Shown: positions 35,210-44,888, numbered from the stretch's first letter. The stretch: 64,000 nt of DNA from Cryobacterium sp. PH31-L1 (GCF_030063145.1 NZ_JASISM010000005.1:186001-250000), one strand, 5' to 3'. Made by a program: numbers and translations. Notes: a model not told the origin generated them from the sequence alone.

Positions 35210-36946
35210 ATGACGACTGGTGCGGAGGCGACCGGTGCGCAGCCGGCCGGAGACACCGTGTCGAGCAACCCGGCGCACAGCGGCCTGCAGGTGAGCCTGA
35301 CCGTGCTGGCCGAAGGGCCATTCACGAAGGCCAGGGCGGCTGGGCAGGACACGCTGCTCACGACGACCCTGCGAGTGCCGGTCGAGCGCATCGGGCCGGG
35401 GCCGCGCAGCGCCCGTTTCGACGTGATCGTGCGGCGCCCGGGCGAGAAGCCGTTCAGTCTCGAGCTCGGATCCCCCACTCCGCCGTGGATGATCGTCGAC
35501 GAGAAACCTCCCGACACGCTCCCCGAACTGTTGCAGGACAGCCGGTTCTTGGCGCAGCAGGTGTACGCGGTGGCGGCATCCACTCTCGCGCTGTTCGAGT
35601 CGACCCTGGGGCGTCGCATGGGCTGGGTCAATGGCGGGAGACTGACTATCAGCGCCTACGACCGGGTCTCCTATCGGGAGTCTGGTTACTATCGCGACGA
35701 CGGCCTGATTCGCTTTGGGCACAAGCGCGACGGCCGCACCAGCAAGGCGGTGCCGCTCGCCCTGTTTCGTGATCTCGTGGCGCACGAGGTGACCCACGCG
35801 ATCGTCGATGGCTACCGGCCCAAATGGGCCGACAGCCACGCTGAACTCGACCAGCTCGCCCTGCACGAAGCCATCGCCGACCTCGTTGCGCTGCTGTCGG
35901 TGTTCTCGACCCAAAGCCTGGTCGAGCAGCTGCTGACCCAGGCCGAGAACCTCGACCTCGCTACGCTCGACGAAGTCACCCTGCGCGATGACCTGTTTCG
36001 CCTCGGCGACGGATTATTCAAACGCGGCACGGCCAGGCCATCGCTAGCCGACGACATCGTGTCCGGCTGGCGCACGCTGTCCGACCCGCACCTGCGTGGC
36101 GGCGCAATCGTGCAGGTGCTGCTGCGCGTGGTGGCCCGGCTGTGGCTGCAGCGCCTTGACCTGCCCGGCGGCCGCTCGAGCCTGTACCAGGTGGCGCGCG
36201 CCGGGGCATCCGTCGGGCGCCAGGTCTTGAGCATGCTCATTCGCAGCCTCGGCTATATGGGGCCGGTCGATGTGACCTGGGAAGATCTGCTGCGCGGCAT
36301 TCTCGCCGCCGACCTGGCGGTCGTTCCCGACGACGACCTCGACTATCGGGGCACCGTCGTGACAGCTTTCGCCGAGGCGGGAATCGCGTTGCCGCCGGCC
36401 ACCGATCTCTCGGGCGTCGCGGAATTTGTGAACCTCCGCTACCCGGTTCGACTGGCCGCGCTGGCTTCGGATCCGGAGGAAATCGTGCGGTTTCTCTGGG
36501 AGAACCCCACCCTACTCACGGCGGCGAGAATCGACCCGACCCGGCCGATCGCCGTCGAACGGGTGCGCCCTACCCTGCGGGTCGGCCCCGACGGCTTCGT
36601 GGTGTCGGAGATCGGCGCCACCTTCACCCAGGAATTTCGACTGAGCGCCGCGGAAGCCCGCACCCTGGGCCTCGTCACTCGGGCACCGGTGTTTATTCGC
36701 GGCGGCGGCCAGCTGCGCTTCGACGAGGGCGGACGCCTCAGCTTCGCGGCCCTCAAACCGATTCTCGACCCTGACCGCCAGCGCGCCAAGCTGGCCGCCG
36801 CGCAGTTGGCCACCCGCCGAGCGGATGCCGCCGCTCCCGTCACCCCACCGGCCGCAGCCCCGCCCGTGCCGCAGCGAATTACCCGAAAAATCGCGGCGCC
36901 GGCCCCCGAGGTTTCGGCCGACCGCCGGCCGACCTTTCACCCCTGA
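35210..36946 (+). CDS. Gluzincin-type zinc metallopeptidase-like protein
   Basis: 578 residues from this ATG (GGGGG lies 6 bases upstream). The zinc site is HEVTH (H192, E193, H196), followed 24 residues later by HEAIADLVAL, which supplies E220 and D224 of the ExxxD ligand motif of gluzincins such as thermolysin. The region before (ISAYDRVSYRESGYYRDDGLIRFGH) suggests a beta-sheet edge as in those proteases. The C-terminal 350 residues match nothing I recognise; the last 40 are Pro/Ala-rich. No signal peptide is visible, so it may act inside the cell. It ends 3 bp before the convergent caspase gene. Confidence 0.8.
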   Translation: MTTGAEATGAQPAGDTVSSNPAHSGLQVSLTVLAEGPFTKARAAGQDTLLTTTLRVPVERIGPGPRSARFDVIVRRPGEKPFSLELGSPTPPWMIVDEKPPDTLPELLQDSRFLAQQVYAVAASTLALFESTLGRRMGWVNGGRLTISAYDRVSYRESGYYRDDGLIRFGHKRDGRTSKAVPLALFRDLVAHEVTHAIVDGYRPKWADSHAELDQLALHEAIADLVALLSVFSTQSLVEQLLTQAENLDLATLDEVTLRDDLFRLGDGLFKRGTARPSLADDIVSGWRTLSDPHLRGGAIVQVLLRVVARLWLQRLDLPGGRSSLYQVARAGASVGRQVLSMLIRSLGYMGPVDVTWEDLLRGILAADLAVVPDDDLDYRGTVVTAFAEAGIALPPATDLSGVAEFVNLRYPVRLAALASDPEEIVRFLWENPTLLTAARIDPTRPIAVERVRPTLRVGPDGFVVSEIGATFTQEFRLSAAEARTLGLVTRAPVFIRGGGQLRFDEGGRLSFAALKPILDPDRQRAKLAAAQLATRRADAAAPVTPPAAAPPVPQRITRKIAAPAPEVSADRRPTFHP

Positions 36947-36949
36947 GTT

Positions 36950-37801
36950 TCAGAACGCCGTGCCCCACGCCGTCGACTTTCCCGAAGCGGAGGCCTCCAG
37001 TTGCGCTCGCTGCGCAAACTTACGCCCGCGCAGCTGCGCGTTGACCTGCTTGATCACCTCACCCCGGCTCGAACCGGACTGCAGCCCGTCCAGCAGAAAG
37101 TGCGTGAACGCGCCGTTGTACCGGCCGTCGAAGCTGGCATCGGCGGCGGTCTGGTCGGCGCGGCAGGCGGCGAACAGCACCGGTTTCGCCGCGGCTCTGG
37201 AGGTACGAACCAGGTCGCGCAGGGTGCGGGTGTCAGCACCCTCGGCCTCGGCACCGTCCCGGCCGAGCGGTGTCGGCGGCGGTACGAAGCGCGGGCGCCG
37301 GTCGTCAAGCGTGGGCACGAGGTCCATGGCGCGCAGCCCGCTGCCGCTGTGACAGGTGTCGAGGATCACATCGAGCAGCACGCCTTTCGGCAGCCGTGCG
37401 AACAGGTCGTGCAGCTCGTCGTCGACGATGAGCGAGCCCGGGTCCCACGCGGCGCCGTTCTGCCGCAGGTCGTAGGTGGCGAAGGCCTCATCGACTTGGT
37501 CGACTTCGTCACCGTTCATATCGGGCAGCTGCGTGCCGTGGCTCGACATGGTGAAAACGATGTGATCGAGGTGCTCCCCCGGCGTGTTCGCCCGGTCGAG
37601 CGCCTCGGTCAACGCGCCAAACACCGCGTCCTTGGTCGCGGCCTGGTCGGTCAGAACGGTGATGCTCGCGTCGGCAAATCCGAAACACGAGGTGAGCAGC
37701 GTGCTCACATCGTTGGCATCGTTCACGCAACCATTCAGCCAGCTCGCCATCGGCAGATTCTCGAACTTGTTGATTCCCACGCACAGAGCGAATTGAGTCA
37801 T
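36950..37801 (-). CDS. Caspase-like cysteine protease (C14, metacaspase-type)
   Basis: 283 residues from the ATG at 37801, which has GAGGA at good spacing; an in-frame ATG at 37813 adds four. The p20 fold is complete: FALCVGINKFEN at the N-terminus, catalytic His88 in MSSHGTQLPD, an acidic calcium-site-like stretch GDEVDQVDEAFATYD, and catalytic Cys150 in LDTCHSGSG. FAACRADQTA and NGAFTHFLLDGLQ fit the p10 end. It is a stand-alone protease, likely cytoplasmic. The nearby hydrolase–caspase fusion shares both the fold and the upstream SARP-type operator, so the two are probably co-regulated. Confidence 0.87.
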   Translation of the reverse strand: MTQFALCVGINKFENLPMASWLNGCVNDANDVSTLLTSCFGFADASITVLTDQAATKDAVFGALTEALDRANTPGEHLDHIVFTMSSHGTQLPDMNGDEVDQVDEAFATYDLRQNGAAWDPGSLIVDDELHDLFARLPKGVLLDVILDTCHSGSGLRAMDLVPTLDDRRPRFVPPPTPLGRDGAEAEGADTRTLRDLVRTSRAAAKPVLFAACRADQTAADASFDGRYNGAFTHFLLDGLQSGSSRGEVIKQVNAQLRGRKFAQRAQLEASASGKSTAWGTAF

Positions 37802-37872
37802 GGTGGTCCTCATCCGTCAGAGCCGGTACAAGCGGATGCCGCGGGTGCCGGCTGCACACTCCGCGCGAACCG

Positions 37873-37905
37873 AGGGTAGCCGCACGGGCGTTACCGGCGA
37901 GTTAC
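37873..37905 (-). promoter_or_regulatory. SARP-type operator and -10 for the stand-alone caspase gene
   Basis: On the minus strand: GTAACTC (37905–37899), GTAACGC (37894–37888), 9 bp, then TACCCT (37878–37873). The heptamers start 11 bp apart as at 35105–35136, and the bases after the proximal heptamer (GTGCGGC here, GTGCGAGC there) also agree. The two sites define a shared box, GTAACNC. Confidence 0.75.
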
Positions 37906-37955
37906 TCGGACGGCGCTGCCACGGTTCGAAAGCATCCGTTTTGGGGGTGTCGGCA

Positions 37956-37984
37956 TTGACAACCACGCCGGTGCTGGCCATTCT
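37956..37984 (+). promoter_or_regulatory. Candidate promoter of the SARP gene
   Basis: TTGACA (37956–37961), 17 bp, CATTCT (37979–37984), 39 bp before the GTG start. The -35 is perfect, the -10 weak. The GTTAC repeats are 50 bp upstream, outside the usual SARP geometry for this direction. Confidence 0.5.
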
Positions 37985-38023
37985 GGGCGGTAGCAGCACC
38001 CGTCGTCTCATTGCGGGTCCGCT

Positions 38024-38815
38024 GTGTACTCTTTCGCGGATCGAGCACTCATGGGATTTTCAGCGGCAGGATTTTCAACGACAGAGGGCTGGGATTTTCG
38101 CGTGCTGGGCTACTGGCAGCTGCGCTACAACGGTGTACAGGTCGCGGTCGGCGCACGTCAGCAACGACTGCTCGCCGCCCTCGCCCTGCTGCACGCCCAG
38201 CCGCGGCACGTGCTCGCCGCAGTGCTCTGGCCCGACAGCCCCGAGCGTCAGTCGGCCGGAAACCTGCGGGCGAGCGTCTTTCGCATCTCGCACGAATTGC
38301 CGCGGCTCCTGAACGCGACTGACCCTCTGCAACTCGACGCCGCGGTGCGCGTTGACCTGCGCGCGGTACGGGAATTGATCACCGAGATCACCCTGAACGG
38401 CGCGGGGTCGGTGAGGCCCGAATCGATCGACTTGCTCCAGAAAGCCGACCTGCTGCCGGGCTGGTACGAGGAGTGGGTGATCGACCAGCAAGATCATCTA
38501 CTGAACCAGCGGGTCGATGCGCTGGAAGCCCTGGCCCGCGCCTATCTGGTCGCCGGCAGTTTCAGCCGCGCCCTCGGGGCAGCACGAGCAGCGGCGGTCG
38601 TCGACCCGCTGCGGGAGAGCGCTCAGCATCTGCTCGTACGCTGCCACCTCGCCGAAGACAACTACGCGTCGGCCGTGCAGGTGTACCGCAGTTTTCGGGC
38701 ACACCTGGGGCGGGAACTCGGCGTCGAACCGTCGGCCCATTTCGCTGAGTTACTCGGGCTGGATTCCGGAGTCATCGACACCCGCCTGCTCGTACGGGCG
38801 ATGAAAACCAGCTGA
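38024..38815 (+). CDS. BTAD-domain SARP-family transcriptional regulator
   Basis: 263 residues (GTG start; ATG at 38051 is an alternative). The N-terminal OmpR-like winged helix begins FRVLGYWQLRYNGVQVAVGARQQRLLAAL and includes LWPDSPERQSAGNLRASVFRISHELP. The bacterial transcriptional activation domain follows (about 120–250): LLQKADLLPGWYEEWVIDQQ, HLLVRCHLAEDNYASAVQVYRSFRAHLGRELGVEPS. SARPs activate promoters through 11-bp-spaced heptamers; such boxes lie upstream of both nearby caspase genes, so this is the likely local activator. No ATPase domain is attached. Confidence 0.88.
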   Translation: MYSFADRALMGFSAAGFSTTEGWDFRVLGYWQLRYNGVQVAVGARQQRLLAALALLHAQPRHVLAAVLWPDSPERQSAGNLRASVFRISHELPRLLNATDPLQLDAAVRVDLRAVRELITEITLNGAGSVRPESIDLLQKADLLPGWYEEWVIDQQDHLLNQRVDALEALARAYLVAGSFSRALGAARAAAVVDPLRESAQHLLVRCHLAEDNYASAVQVYRSFRAHLGRELGVEPSAHFAELLGLDSGVIDTRLLVRAMKTS

Positions 38816-38954
38816 GTTCCTGCACGTTTTGCCGGTAAATTTCGCGACACGCCGTGACTTGCAGCTATGGTGACCCGTAGTTTCCGGTCGGTAGCTCGGC
38901 GTATCGTGATTCACCCGGCATAGCGTGCAGGACACGTCGCCGCGTGGAACGAAA

Positions 38955-39746
38955 TTAGAACGTCGTGAGGCCGTGCGCGCGAAACTGCTCGCGCACCCGC
39001 TCCTGCAGGGCGGCATCCGGCGGTTGCACACGGTGCAGCGGATACGGGATGGCCAGGCGGTTCCATTTGTCCTCGCCCATCTGGTGAAAGGGCAGCACCT
39101 CGACCCGGGAGACGTTGGGCCAGCGGGCCACGATCTCGGCGACGGCGTCAACGTTGTCGACGGCGTCGGTCAGCCCGGGAACGAGCACGAAGCGCACCCA
39201 GACGTTGGTGCCGCGCGCGCGCAGCCGGTCGCCGAAGGCGATGGTCGGTGCCAGCTCCCGCCCGGTCACCTCGCGGTAGGTGTCGGGCCTGCCCGATTTC
39301 ACGTCGAGCAGCACGAGGTCGGTGTGATCGAGCAATTCGTCGGAGGCACTCGCGCCGAGATACCCCGAGGTGTCGAGGGTCGTGTGCACGCCGAGCTCAT
39401 GGCACTCGGCGAACACTCGCGCGACGAAGGCCGGCTGCATGAGCGGCTCCCCGCCGGAGAGCGTCAGACCACCGCCGGTCGCCGTGAACACGGGCCGATA
39501 CCGACGGATGCGGGCGAGCACGTCGTCGATCGGCGTGAGTGCGCCGTCACGCATTTTCCAGGTGTCCGGGTTGTGGCAGTACTGGCAGCGGAGCAGGCAG
39601 CCGGAGAGAAAATAAGTCAGCCGGGTGCCCGGCCCGTCGACCGCGGTCACCAGTTCCCAGGAGTGCACGCTCGCGACCGTGCCGGCGCGATGGGCATCCA
39701 GTTGTTCATGGTGAAACTCAGTTTGGCCCAGCTGTATGGCCACCAT
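38955..39746 (-). CDS. pflA: Pyruvate formate-lyase activating enzyme
   Basis: 263-residue radical-SAM enzyme that installs the glycyl radical on PflB. The cluster motif is CLLRCQYC (C50, C54, C57), followed by LTLSGGEPLMQPAF. Family stretches VHSWELVTAVDGPGTR and LPFHQMGEDKW fit PflA. It starts 1 bp after the pflB stop, so the genes are co-transcribed. It works only without oxygen. The upstream gap to the SARP gene (38816–38954) shows nothing else. Confidence 0.93.
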   Translation of the reverse strand: MVAIQLGQTEFHHEQLDAHRAGTVASVHSWELVTAVDGPGTRLTYFLSGCLLRCQYCHNPDTWKMRDGALTPIDDVLARIRRYRPVFTATGGGLTLSGGEPLMQPAFVARVFAECHELGVHTTLDTSGYLGASASDELLDHTDLVLLDVKSGRPDTYREVTGRELAPTIAFGDRLRARGTNVWVRFVLVPGLTDAVDNVDAVAEIVARWPNVSRVEVLPFHQMGEDKWNRLAIPYPLHRVQPPDAALQERVREQFRAHGLTTF

Positions 39747-39747
39747 T

Positions 39748-42024
39748 TCAGACGCTCGTGTGGAAGGTCCGGCTGATCACGTCGAGCTGCTGCTCGCGGG
39801 TGAGTCGCACGAAGTTCACCGCGTAGCCCGACACCCGGATGGTCAGCTGCGGGTAGTTCTCAGGGTGTTCCATGGCATCTTCGAGGGTTTCGCGGTTGAG
39901 CACGTTGATGTTGAGGTGGTAACCGTGCGACAGCGTGTAGGCGTCGATCAGGCCGACCAAATTGGTGATCTGCTCCTCGGGCGTGTGGCCGAGCCCGGTC
40001 GGCACGACCGTGTTGGTCAGCGAGATACCGTCTTGCGCTTCGGAGTAGGGCAGTTTTGCCACACTCAGGGCCGAGGCGAGCATGCCGTGTGTGTCCCGGC
40101 CGTTCATCGGGTTAGCCCCCGGTGCGAAAGGTGCTCCGCCGCGGCGGCCGTCGGGCGTGTTTCCGGTCTTCTTGCCGTAGACCACGTTCGAGGTGATGGT
40201 GAGCACCGACTGGGTGTGCACGGCGTTCCGATACGTCGGGTGCGTACGAATCATGGCCATGAAGGTTTCGACGATGGTGACCGCGATGGCATCGACCCGG
40301 TCGTCATCGTTGCCGAACGAGGGGTACTCGCCGTCGATCACGTAGTCGACGATGAGGCCGGTGTCGTCTCGCACCGGGCGCACACTAGCGTATTTGATGG
40401 CGGCGAGGGAGTCGGCGGCCACGCTGAGGCCGGCCATGCCGCAGGCCATCGTGCGCAGAATGGTGTCGTCGTGCAGGGCCATCTCGAGGCGTTCGTAGGC
40501 GTACTTGTCGTGCATGTAGTGGATGCAGTTGAGTGCGTCGACGTAGGTTTCGGCGAGCCATTCGAGGCTCGCGAGGTAGGCGGTCCAGACAGTGTCAAAG
40601 TCGAGCACATCCCCGGCCAGCGGTGCGGTGACGGGGGCGATCTGCTCGCCGGTCAGTTCGTCGCGGCCGCCGTTGATGGCGTAGAGCAGCGCCTTGACGA
40701 CGTTGACCCTGGCACCGAAGAACTGCATCTGCTTGCCGACCCCCATCGGCGAGACACAGCAGGCGATCGCCGCGTCGTCGCCCCAGGCCTCACGAATGAG
40801 GTCGTCGGACTCGTACTGAATCGCCGAGGTATCGATGGAGACCTGCGCGCAGAACCGTTTGAATCCCTCCGGCAGGGCGTCGCTCCAGAGCACCGTGAGG
40901 TTCGGTTCTGGCGCTGGGCCCAGGTTGTACAGGGTCTGCAGAAACCGGAACGCGGTCTTGACCACGAGGGTGCGCCCGTCGAGACCGATGCCGCCGAGCG
41001 ATTCGGTCACCCAGGTCGGGTCGCCGGAAAACAGCTGGTCGTATTCCGGGGTGCGCAGAAAACGCACGATCCGCAGCTTGATCACGAGGTCGTCGATGAG
41101 TTCCTGCGCCTGGCTCTCGGTCAAGACGCCGGCCTGAAGGTCACGTTCGAGGTAGGCGTCGAGAAAGGCGCTGTTGCGGCCGAACGACATGGCCGCGCCG
41201 TTCTGCTCCTTGACCGCTCCGAGGTAGGCGAAGTACAGCCACTGCACCGCTTCGGTCGCGCTGGCAGCCGGCCGGGCAATGTCGAAGCCGTAGGACGCGG
41301 CCATCTGAACGAGTTCTTTCAGGGCCCGCACCTGCTCGGCGTTCTCCTCCCGGGAGCGGATGATGTCTTCCGTGCTCGGATGCTCGTCGAGCGCGGCGCG
41401 TTCGACCTTCTTAGCCGCGATCAGCGCGGTCACACCATAGAGCGCGACGCGGCGGTAGTCGCCGATGATGCGACCGCGACCGTAGGCGTCCGGCAGCCCG
41501 GTGATGAGGTGACTGTGCCTGGCCCGCTTGACGGCCGGCGGATACACGTCGAACACGCCGTCGTTGTGGGTCTTGCGGTACTTCGTGAAGATTGTTTCGA
41601 GCTCGGGCGAGACCGGGTAGCCGTAGGTTTCGAGGCTCGTCGCGACCATGCGCCAGCCGCCGTTGGGCATGATGGCGCGCTTGAGCGGAGCATCCGTTTG
41701 CAGGCCGACGATGATTTCGTTGGGCCGGTCGATGTAGCCGGGGGCGTGCGCGGTGATCGATGCCGGTGTCGTCGGGTCTACGTCGTAGACGCCGAGCGCC
41801 CGCTCCCGGGGAAACATGGCCGACAGGCGGGCCCACAGGCAGAGGGTGCGCTCGGTCGCCCCGGTCAGAAAGTTCGCGTCTTCGGTGAACGGCGTGTAGT
41901 TGCACTGAATGAAATCGCGCACGTCAATGCCGTGCTGCCAGGGTCCGGCGGTGAAACCGGCCCAGCCATCGCCGATGCTGGGAGCGGCGGTCGAGGCGGA
42001 ACGCGGGCTGTCGAGGAGGGTCAT
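39748..42024 (-). CDS. pflB: Formate C-acetyltransferase (pyruvate formate-lyase)
   Basis: 758 residues. It converts pyruvate and CoA to acetyl-CoA and formate under anoxic conditions. Catalytic cysteines C422 and C423 lie in [11 protein letters not shown]; the radical glycine G733 is in [13 protein letters not shown] near the C-terminus. [15 protein letters not shown] and DNEPSTEDI-like regions (here [16 protein letters not shown]) fit. Formate from this enzyme could be oxidised by the FdhF-like enzyme or exported by the OFA transporter. PFL is uncommon among actinobacteria, so it points to a facultative life style. Confidence 0.94.
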   Translation of the reverse strand: MTLLDSPRSASTAAPSIGDGWAGFTAGPWQHGIDVRDFIQCNYTPFTEDANFLTGATERTLCLWARLSAMFPRERALGVYDVDPTTPASITAHAPGYIDRPNEIIVGLQTDAPLKRAIMPNGGWRMVATSLETYGYPVSPELETIFTKYRKTHNDGVFDVYPPAVKRARHSHLITGLPDAYGRGRIIGDYRRVALYGVTALIAAKKVERAALDEHPSTEDIIRSREENAEQVRALKELVQMAASYGFDIARPAASATEAVQWLYFAYLGAVKEQNGAAMSFGRNSAFLDAYLERDLQAGVLTESQAQELIDDLVIKLRIVRFLRTPEYDQLFSGDPTWVTESLGGIGLDGRTLVVKTAFRFLQTLYNLGPAPEPNLTVLWSDALPEGFKRFCAQVSIDTSAIQYESDDLIREAWGDDAAIACCVSPMGVGKQMQFFGARVNVVKALLYAINGGRDELTGEQIAPVTAPLAGDVLDFDTVWTAYLASLEWLAETYVDALNCIHYMHDKYAYERLEMALHDDTILRTMACGMAGLSVAADSLAAIKYASVRPVRDDTGLIVDYVIDGEYPSFGNDDDRVDAIAVTIVETFMAMIRTHPTYRNAVHTQSVLTITSNVVYGKKTGNTPDGRRGGAPFAPGANPMNGRDTHGMLASALSVAKLPYSEAQDGISLTNTVVPTGLGHTPEEQITNLVGLIDAYTLSHGYHLNINVLNRETLEDAMEHPENYPQLTIRVSGYAVNFVRLTREQQLDVISRTFHTSV

Positions 42025-42094
42025 ACCTCCACGCTAGCGACGGGGCTGGCGGCTGTCTCGGGCCGTAAGTCCCGACTTCTCCGTCAGCGGATGC

Positions 42095-43816
42095 TTACCG
42101 TTTCAGCTCCGGAAACTGGTCGTCGCGCCACTCGTCGGGCAGCCGGGTGCCGGCGGCGGCGGCATCGTCTTCGCGCTCGCGGAGCTCGACCCGGCGGATC
42201 TTGCCCGAGATGGTCTTGGGCAGCTCGAAGAATTCCACCCGTCGTACTCGCATATAGGCGGGCAGGCCGGTGCGCGCGTGTCGAAGTACGGCTTCGGCAG
42301 TCTCGGCGTTCGGTTCCCAGCCCGGGGCGAGGTGAATGTAGGCCTTGGGAATGTTCAGCCGGGTGGCGTCGGGCGCGGGAACGACGGCGGCCTCGGCGAC
42401 TGCGGGGTGTTCGAGCAGCACGCTCTCCACCTCGAACGGTGACACCTTGTAGTCGCTCGACTTGAACACGTCGTCGGTGCGGCCGATGAAGGTGAGGTAC
42501 CCGTCGGCATCCACGTTGGCAACATCGCCGGTGTGAAAGAAGCCGCCGCGAATGGCGTGCGCGGTGAGGTCGGGTTCGCCGTGGTAGCCGCTCATGAGGT
42601 TGACCGGGCTCTGGGAGAGGTCGAGGCAGATCTCGCCCTCGTCGGCCGGCAGCTCGGTGATGGGGTCGAGCAGCTTGATCGAGACACCGGGCAGGGGCAG
42701 CCCCATCGACCCTGCTTTCAGCACGGATCCGGGCCCGTTTCCGACGATGGCGGTGGTCTCGGTCTGGCCGAACCCGTCGCGGATCGTCAGTTTCCAGCCG
42801 TTGTCGATCTGCCGGATGACCTCGGGGTTCAGTGGTTCGCCGGCCGAGAGCAGCTCCCGGAGGGCGGCGGGGCGGGCGCCAACATCCGCTTGGATGAGCA
42901 TGCGCCAGACCGTGGGCGGCGCACAGAAGGTGCTGACTCTGGCGCGATGCAGCTGCGCAATGAGGGCGTTGGGATCGAACTTGGAGTAGTTGTAGACGAA
43001 CACGGTCGCCTCGGCGATCCAGGGGGCGAAGAAGCAGCTCCAGGCGTGTTTGCCCCAGCCGGGCGAGCTGATGGCGAGATGCACGTCGCCGGGGCGGAGC
43101 CCCAGCCAGTACATGGTGGACAGGTGGCCGACCGGGTAGGAGGTCTGCGAGTGCAGCACCATTTTGGGTTTGCTGGTGGTGCCGGAGGTGAAGTAGATCA
43201 GCGAGGGGTCAGCGGATGCGACGACAGTCTCGATAGGCTCCGGCGTGACTCGGTAGGAATCGGCGAAATCGGCCCAGCCGGGTTGCGGGGCACCGACGCC
43301 GATGCGCCCGTAGTCGCCGGGAACGTCGGCGAATTTGGCCACGTCGGCCGAGTTGGCGATGACGTGGGTGACGCCGCCGCGCTGCACCCGGTCGGTCAGG
43401 TCGTGCGAGGCGAGCACGGCGCTCGTGGGCATGATGACGGCGCCGACCTTCATGATGGCGAGCATGGCTTCCCAGATTTCGCGCTGGTTGCCGAGCATGA
43501 GCATGACGTGGTCGCCGCGCCGCACGCCCTGGTGACTGAGCCAGGTGGCGACCTGGTCTGACCGGTGGGCCATTTCGTCGAAAGTGAACTTCTGCTCGCT
43601 GCCGTCTTCTTCGACGATCCACAGCGCTATCTTGTCGTTGCCGCGGGCGAGCACATCGAACCAGTCGGTGGCCCAGTTGAAGTGGTCTCCCACGTCTGGC
43701 CATTCAAATTGCTGCGCAGCGCGGGCGTGATCGTCGCGCAGGGCCAGAAGCTGGTCGCGCGCTGCCCGGTAGTTGCTCGTGCTCGTGTTGGTGTTCGTGC
43801 CCACCTGGTGAGTCAT
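42095..43816 (-). CDS. AMP-forming acyl-CoA synthetase (AMP-binding enzyme)
   Basis: 573 residues from the ATG at 43816, preceded by GAGGAGA. The adenylation motif is YFTSGTTSKPKMVLHS; later core motifs are RDGFGQTET, FHTGDVANVDADGYLTFIGRTDDVFKSSDYKVSPFEVES, and the C-terminal catalytic lysine in LPKTISGKIRRVELRE. It activates a carboxylic acid as acyl-AMP and transfers it to CoA. The sequence fits the acetyl/medium-chain acyl-CoA synthetase group. The exact chain length cannot be read off. It lies upstream of pflB on the same strand. Confidence 0.9.
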   Translation of the reverse strand: MTHQVGTNTNTSTSNYRAARDQLLALRDDHARAAQQFEWPDVGDHFNWATDWFDVLARGNDKIALWIVEEDGSEQKFTFDEMAHRSDQVATWLSHQGVRRGDHVMLMLGNQREIWEAMLAIMKVGAVIMPTSAVLASHDLTDRVQRGGVTHVIANSADVAKFADVPGDYGRIGVGAPQPGWADFADSYRVTPEPIETVVASADPSLIYFTSGTTSKPKMVLHSQTSYPVGHLSTMYWLGLRPGDVHLAISSPGWGKHAWSCFFAPWIAEATVFVYNYSKFDPNALIAQLHRARVSTFCAPPTVWRMLIQADVGARPAALRELLSAGEPLNPEVIRQIDNGWKLTIRDGFGQTETTAIVGNGPGSVLKAGSMGLPLPGVSIKLLDPITELPADEGEICLDLSQSPVNLMSGYHGEPDLTAHAIRGGFFHTGDVANVDADGYLTFIGRTDDVFKSSDYKVSPFEVESVLLEHPAVAEAAVVPAPDATRLNIPKAYIHLAPGWEPNAETAEAVLRHARTGLPAYMRVRRVEFFELPKTISGKIRRVELREREDDAAAAGTRLPDEWRDDQFPELKR

Positions 43817-43916
43817 ACGCCGTTGTCTCCTCGAACGAGTCGCCAGAGTGAAACGGCGACAGTCCATTCTGGCAGTGCTCGCGGTCGGCCCGCACCGGGC
43901 CGATAGTCTGCGAGGG

Positions 43917-44861
43917 ATGACATCTGAAAATGCGCCCGTCCTGCCCGCCATGGTCACGGCCAACGAGATATTCGCGCGGGTCGACTACCGCGCCGCTGTT
44001 CGGGCGGTGCAGAAAGCGCTCCTGGGCGGGCTTGACCCGGCGCAGGATTTCGCCCGGCAGGTGCTGCCGGTCGCAAACGGCCAGTTGCTGCTCATGCCCA
44101 CCGAGGCGCCGGATTTCGTCGGTATCAAGGTGGCGTCAGTCGCTCCGGGCAACCCGGCGCGAGGCGTCGAGCGCATCCAGGGCGTCTACCTGCTGCTCGA
44201 TGCCGCGACGCTGACCCCGGTCTGCCTGCTTGACGGCGCAGCGATCACGACCCTACGCACTCCGGCCGTGTCGGCCGCCGCCGCCGACGTCCTGGCTCCG
44301 GCTACCGTGGAACATCTGGTCGTGTTCGGAACCGGGCCGCAGGCCAGGGGACACATTGAGGCGATGCGAGCCATCCGCTCGATCGATCAAGTGACGATCG
44401 TGGCCCGCGACCAGGCCCGTGCCGAATTGTTCGCCGCCCGGGTGCGTGCGAGTAGTCTGCCGGCCCGGGTCGGCATCGCGGCCGATGTCAGTACGGCGCA
44501 GCTCATCGTGTGTGCCACGACCGCCCGCACTCCCCTGTTCGACGGAACCCTGGTGCCCGCCGACTGCTGCGTGGTCGCGGTCGGTTCGCACGAAGCGGAT
44601 GCCCGCGAGCTCGACTCCGGGCTCCTCGCCCGCTCCCAGGTGATCGTCGAAGACCCGGCGACGGCGCTGCGCGAGGCCGGTGATGTGATCATGGCCTCGG
44701 CCGAGGGTGTGATTCTGCCGGGCGACCTCGTGCCGTTGCGTGACCTGGCGATCGGTGCGATCGCCGTAGATCTGGGCCGGCCTCGAGTCTTCAAGAGCAC
44801 GGGTATGTCGTGGGAAGACCTGGTCATCGCAACGGCGGTCTATCGGGCTGGCGAGCTGTGA
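43917..44861 (+). CDS. Ornithine cyclodeaminase/mu-crystallin family protein
   Basis: 314 residues. NAD(P)-binding oxidoreductase fold: VFGTGPQARGHIEAMRAI is the dinucleotide loop. LLLMPTEAPDFVGIKVASVAPGNPARG and LLDGAAITTLRTPAVSAAAAD carry the substrate-site lysine and arginine typical of ornithine cyclodeaminase and alanine dehydrogenase relatives. Members act on amino or imino acids; the actual substrate is undetermined. It overlaps nothing and is followed after 27 bp by an acetyltransferase gene, likely in one transcript. Confidence 0.85.
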   Translation: MTSENAPVLPAMVTANEIFARVDYRAAVRAVQKALLGGLDPAQDFARQVLPVANGQLLLMPTEAPDFVGIKVASVAPGNPARGVERIQGVYLLLDAATLTPVCLLDGAAITTLRTPAVSAAAADVLAPATVEHLVVFGTGPQARGHIEAMRAIRSIDQVTIVARDQARAELFAARVRASSLPARVGIAADVSTAQLIVCATTARTPLFDGTLVPADCCVVAVGSHEADARELDSGLLARSQVIVEDPATALREAGDVIMASAEGVILPGDLVPLRDLAIGAIAVDLGRPRVFKSTGMSWEDLVIATAVYRAGEL

Positions 44862-44888
44862 GAAAAGCGACACGGCTTATCGTTAGGG

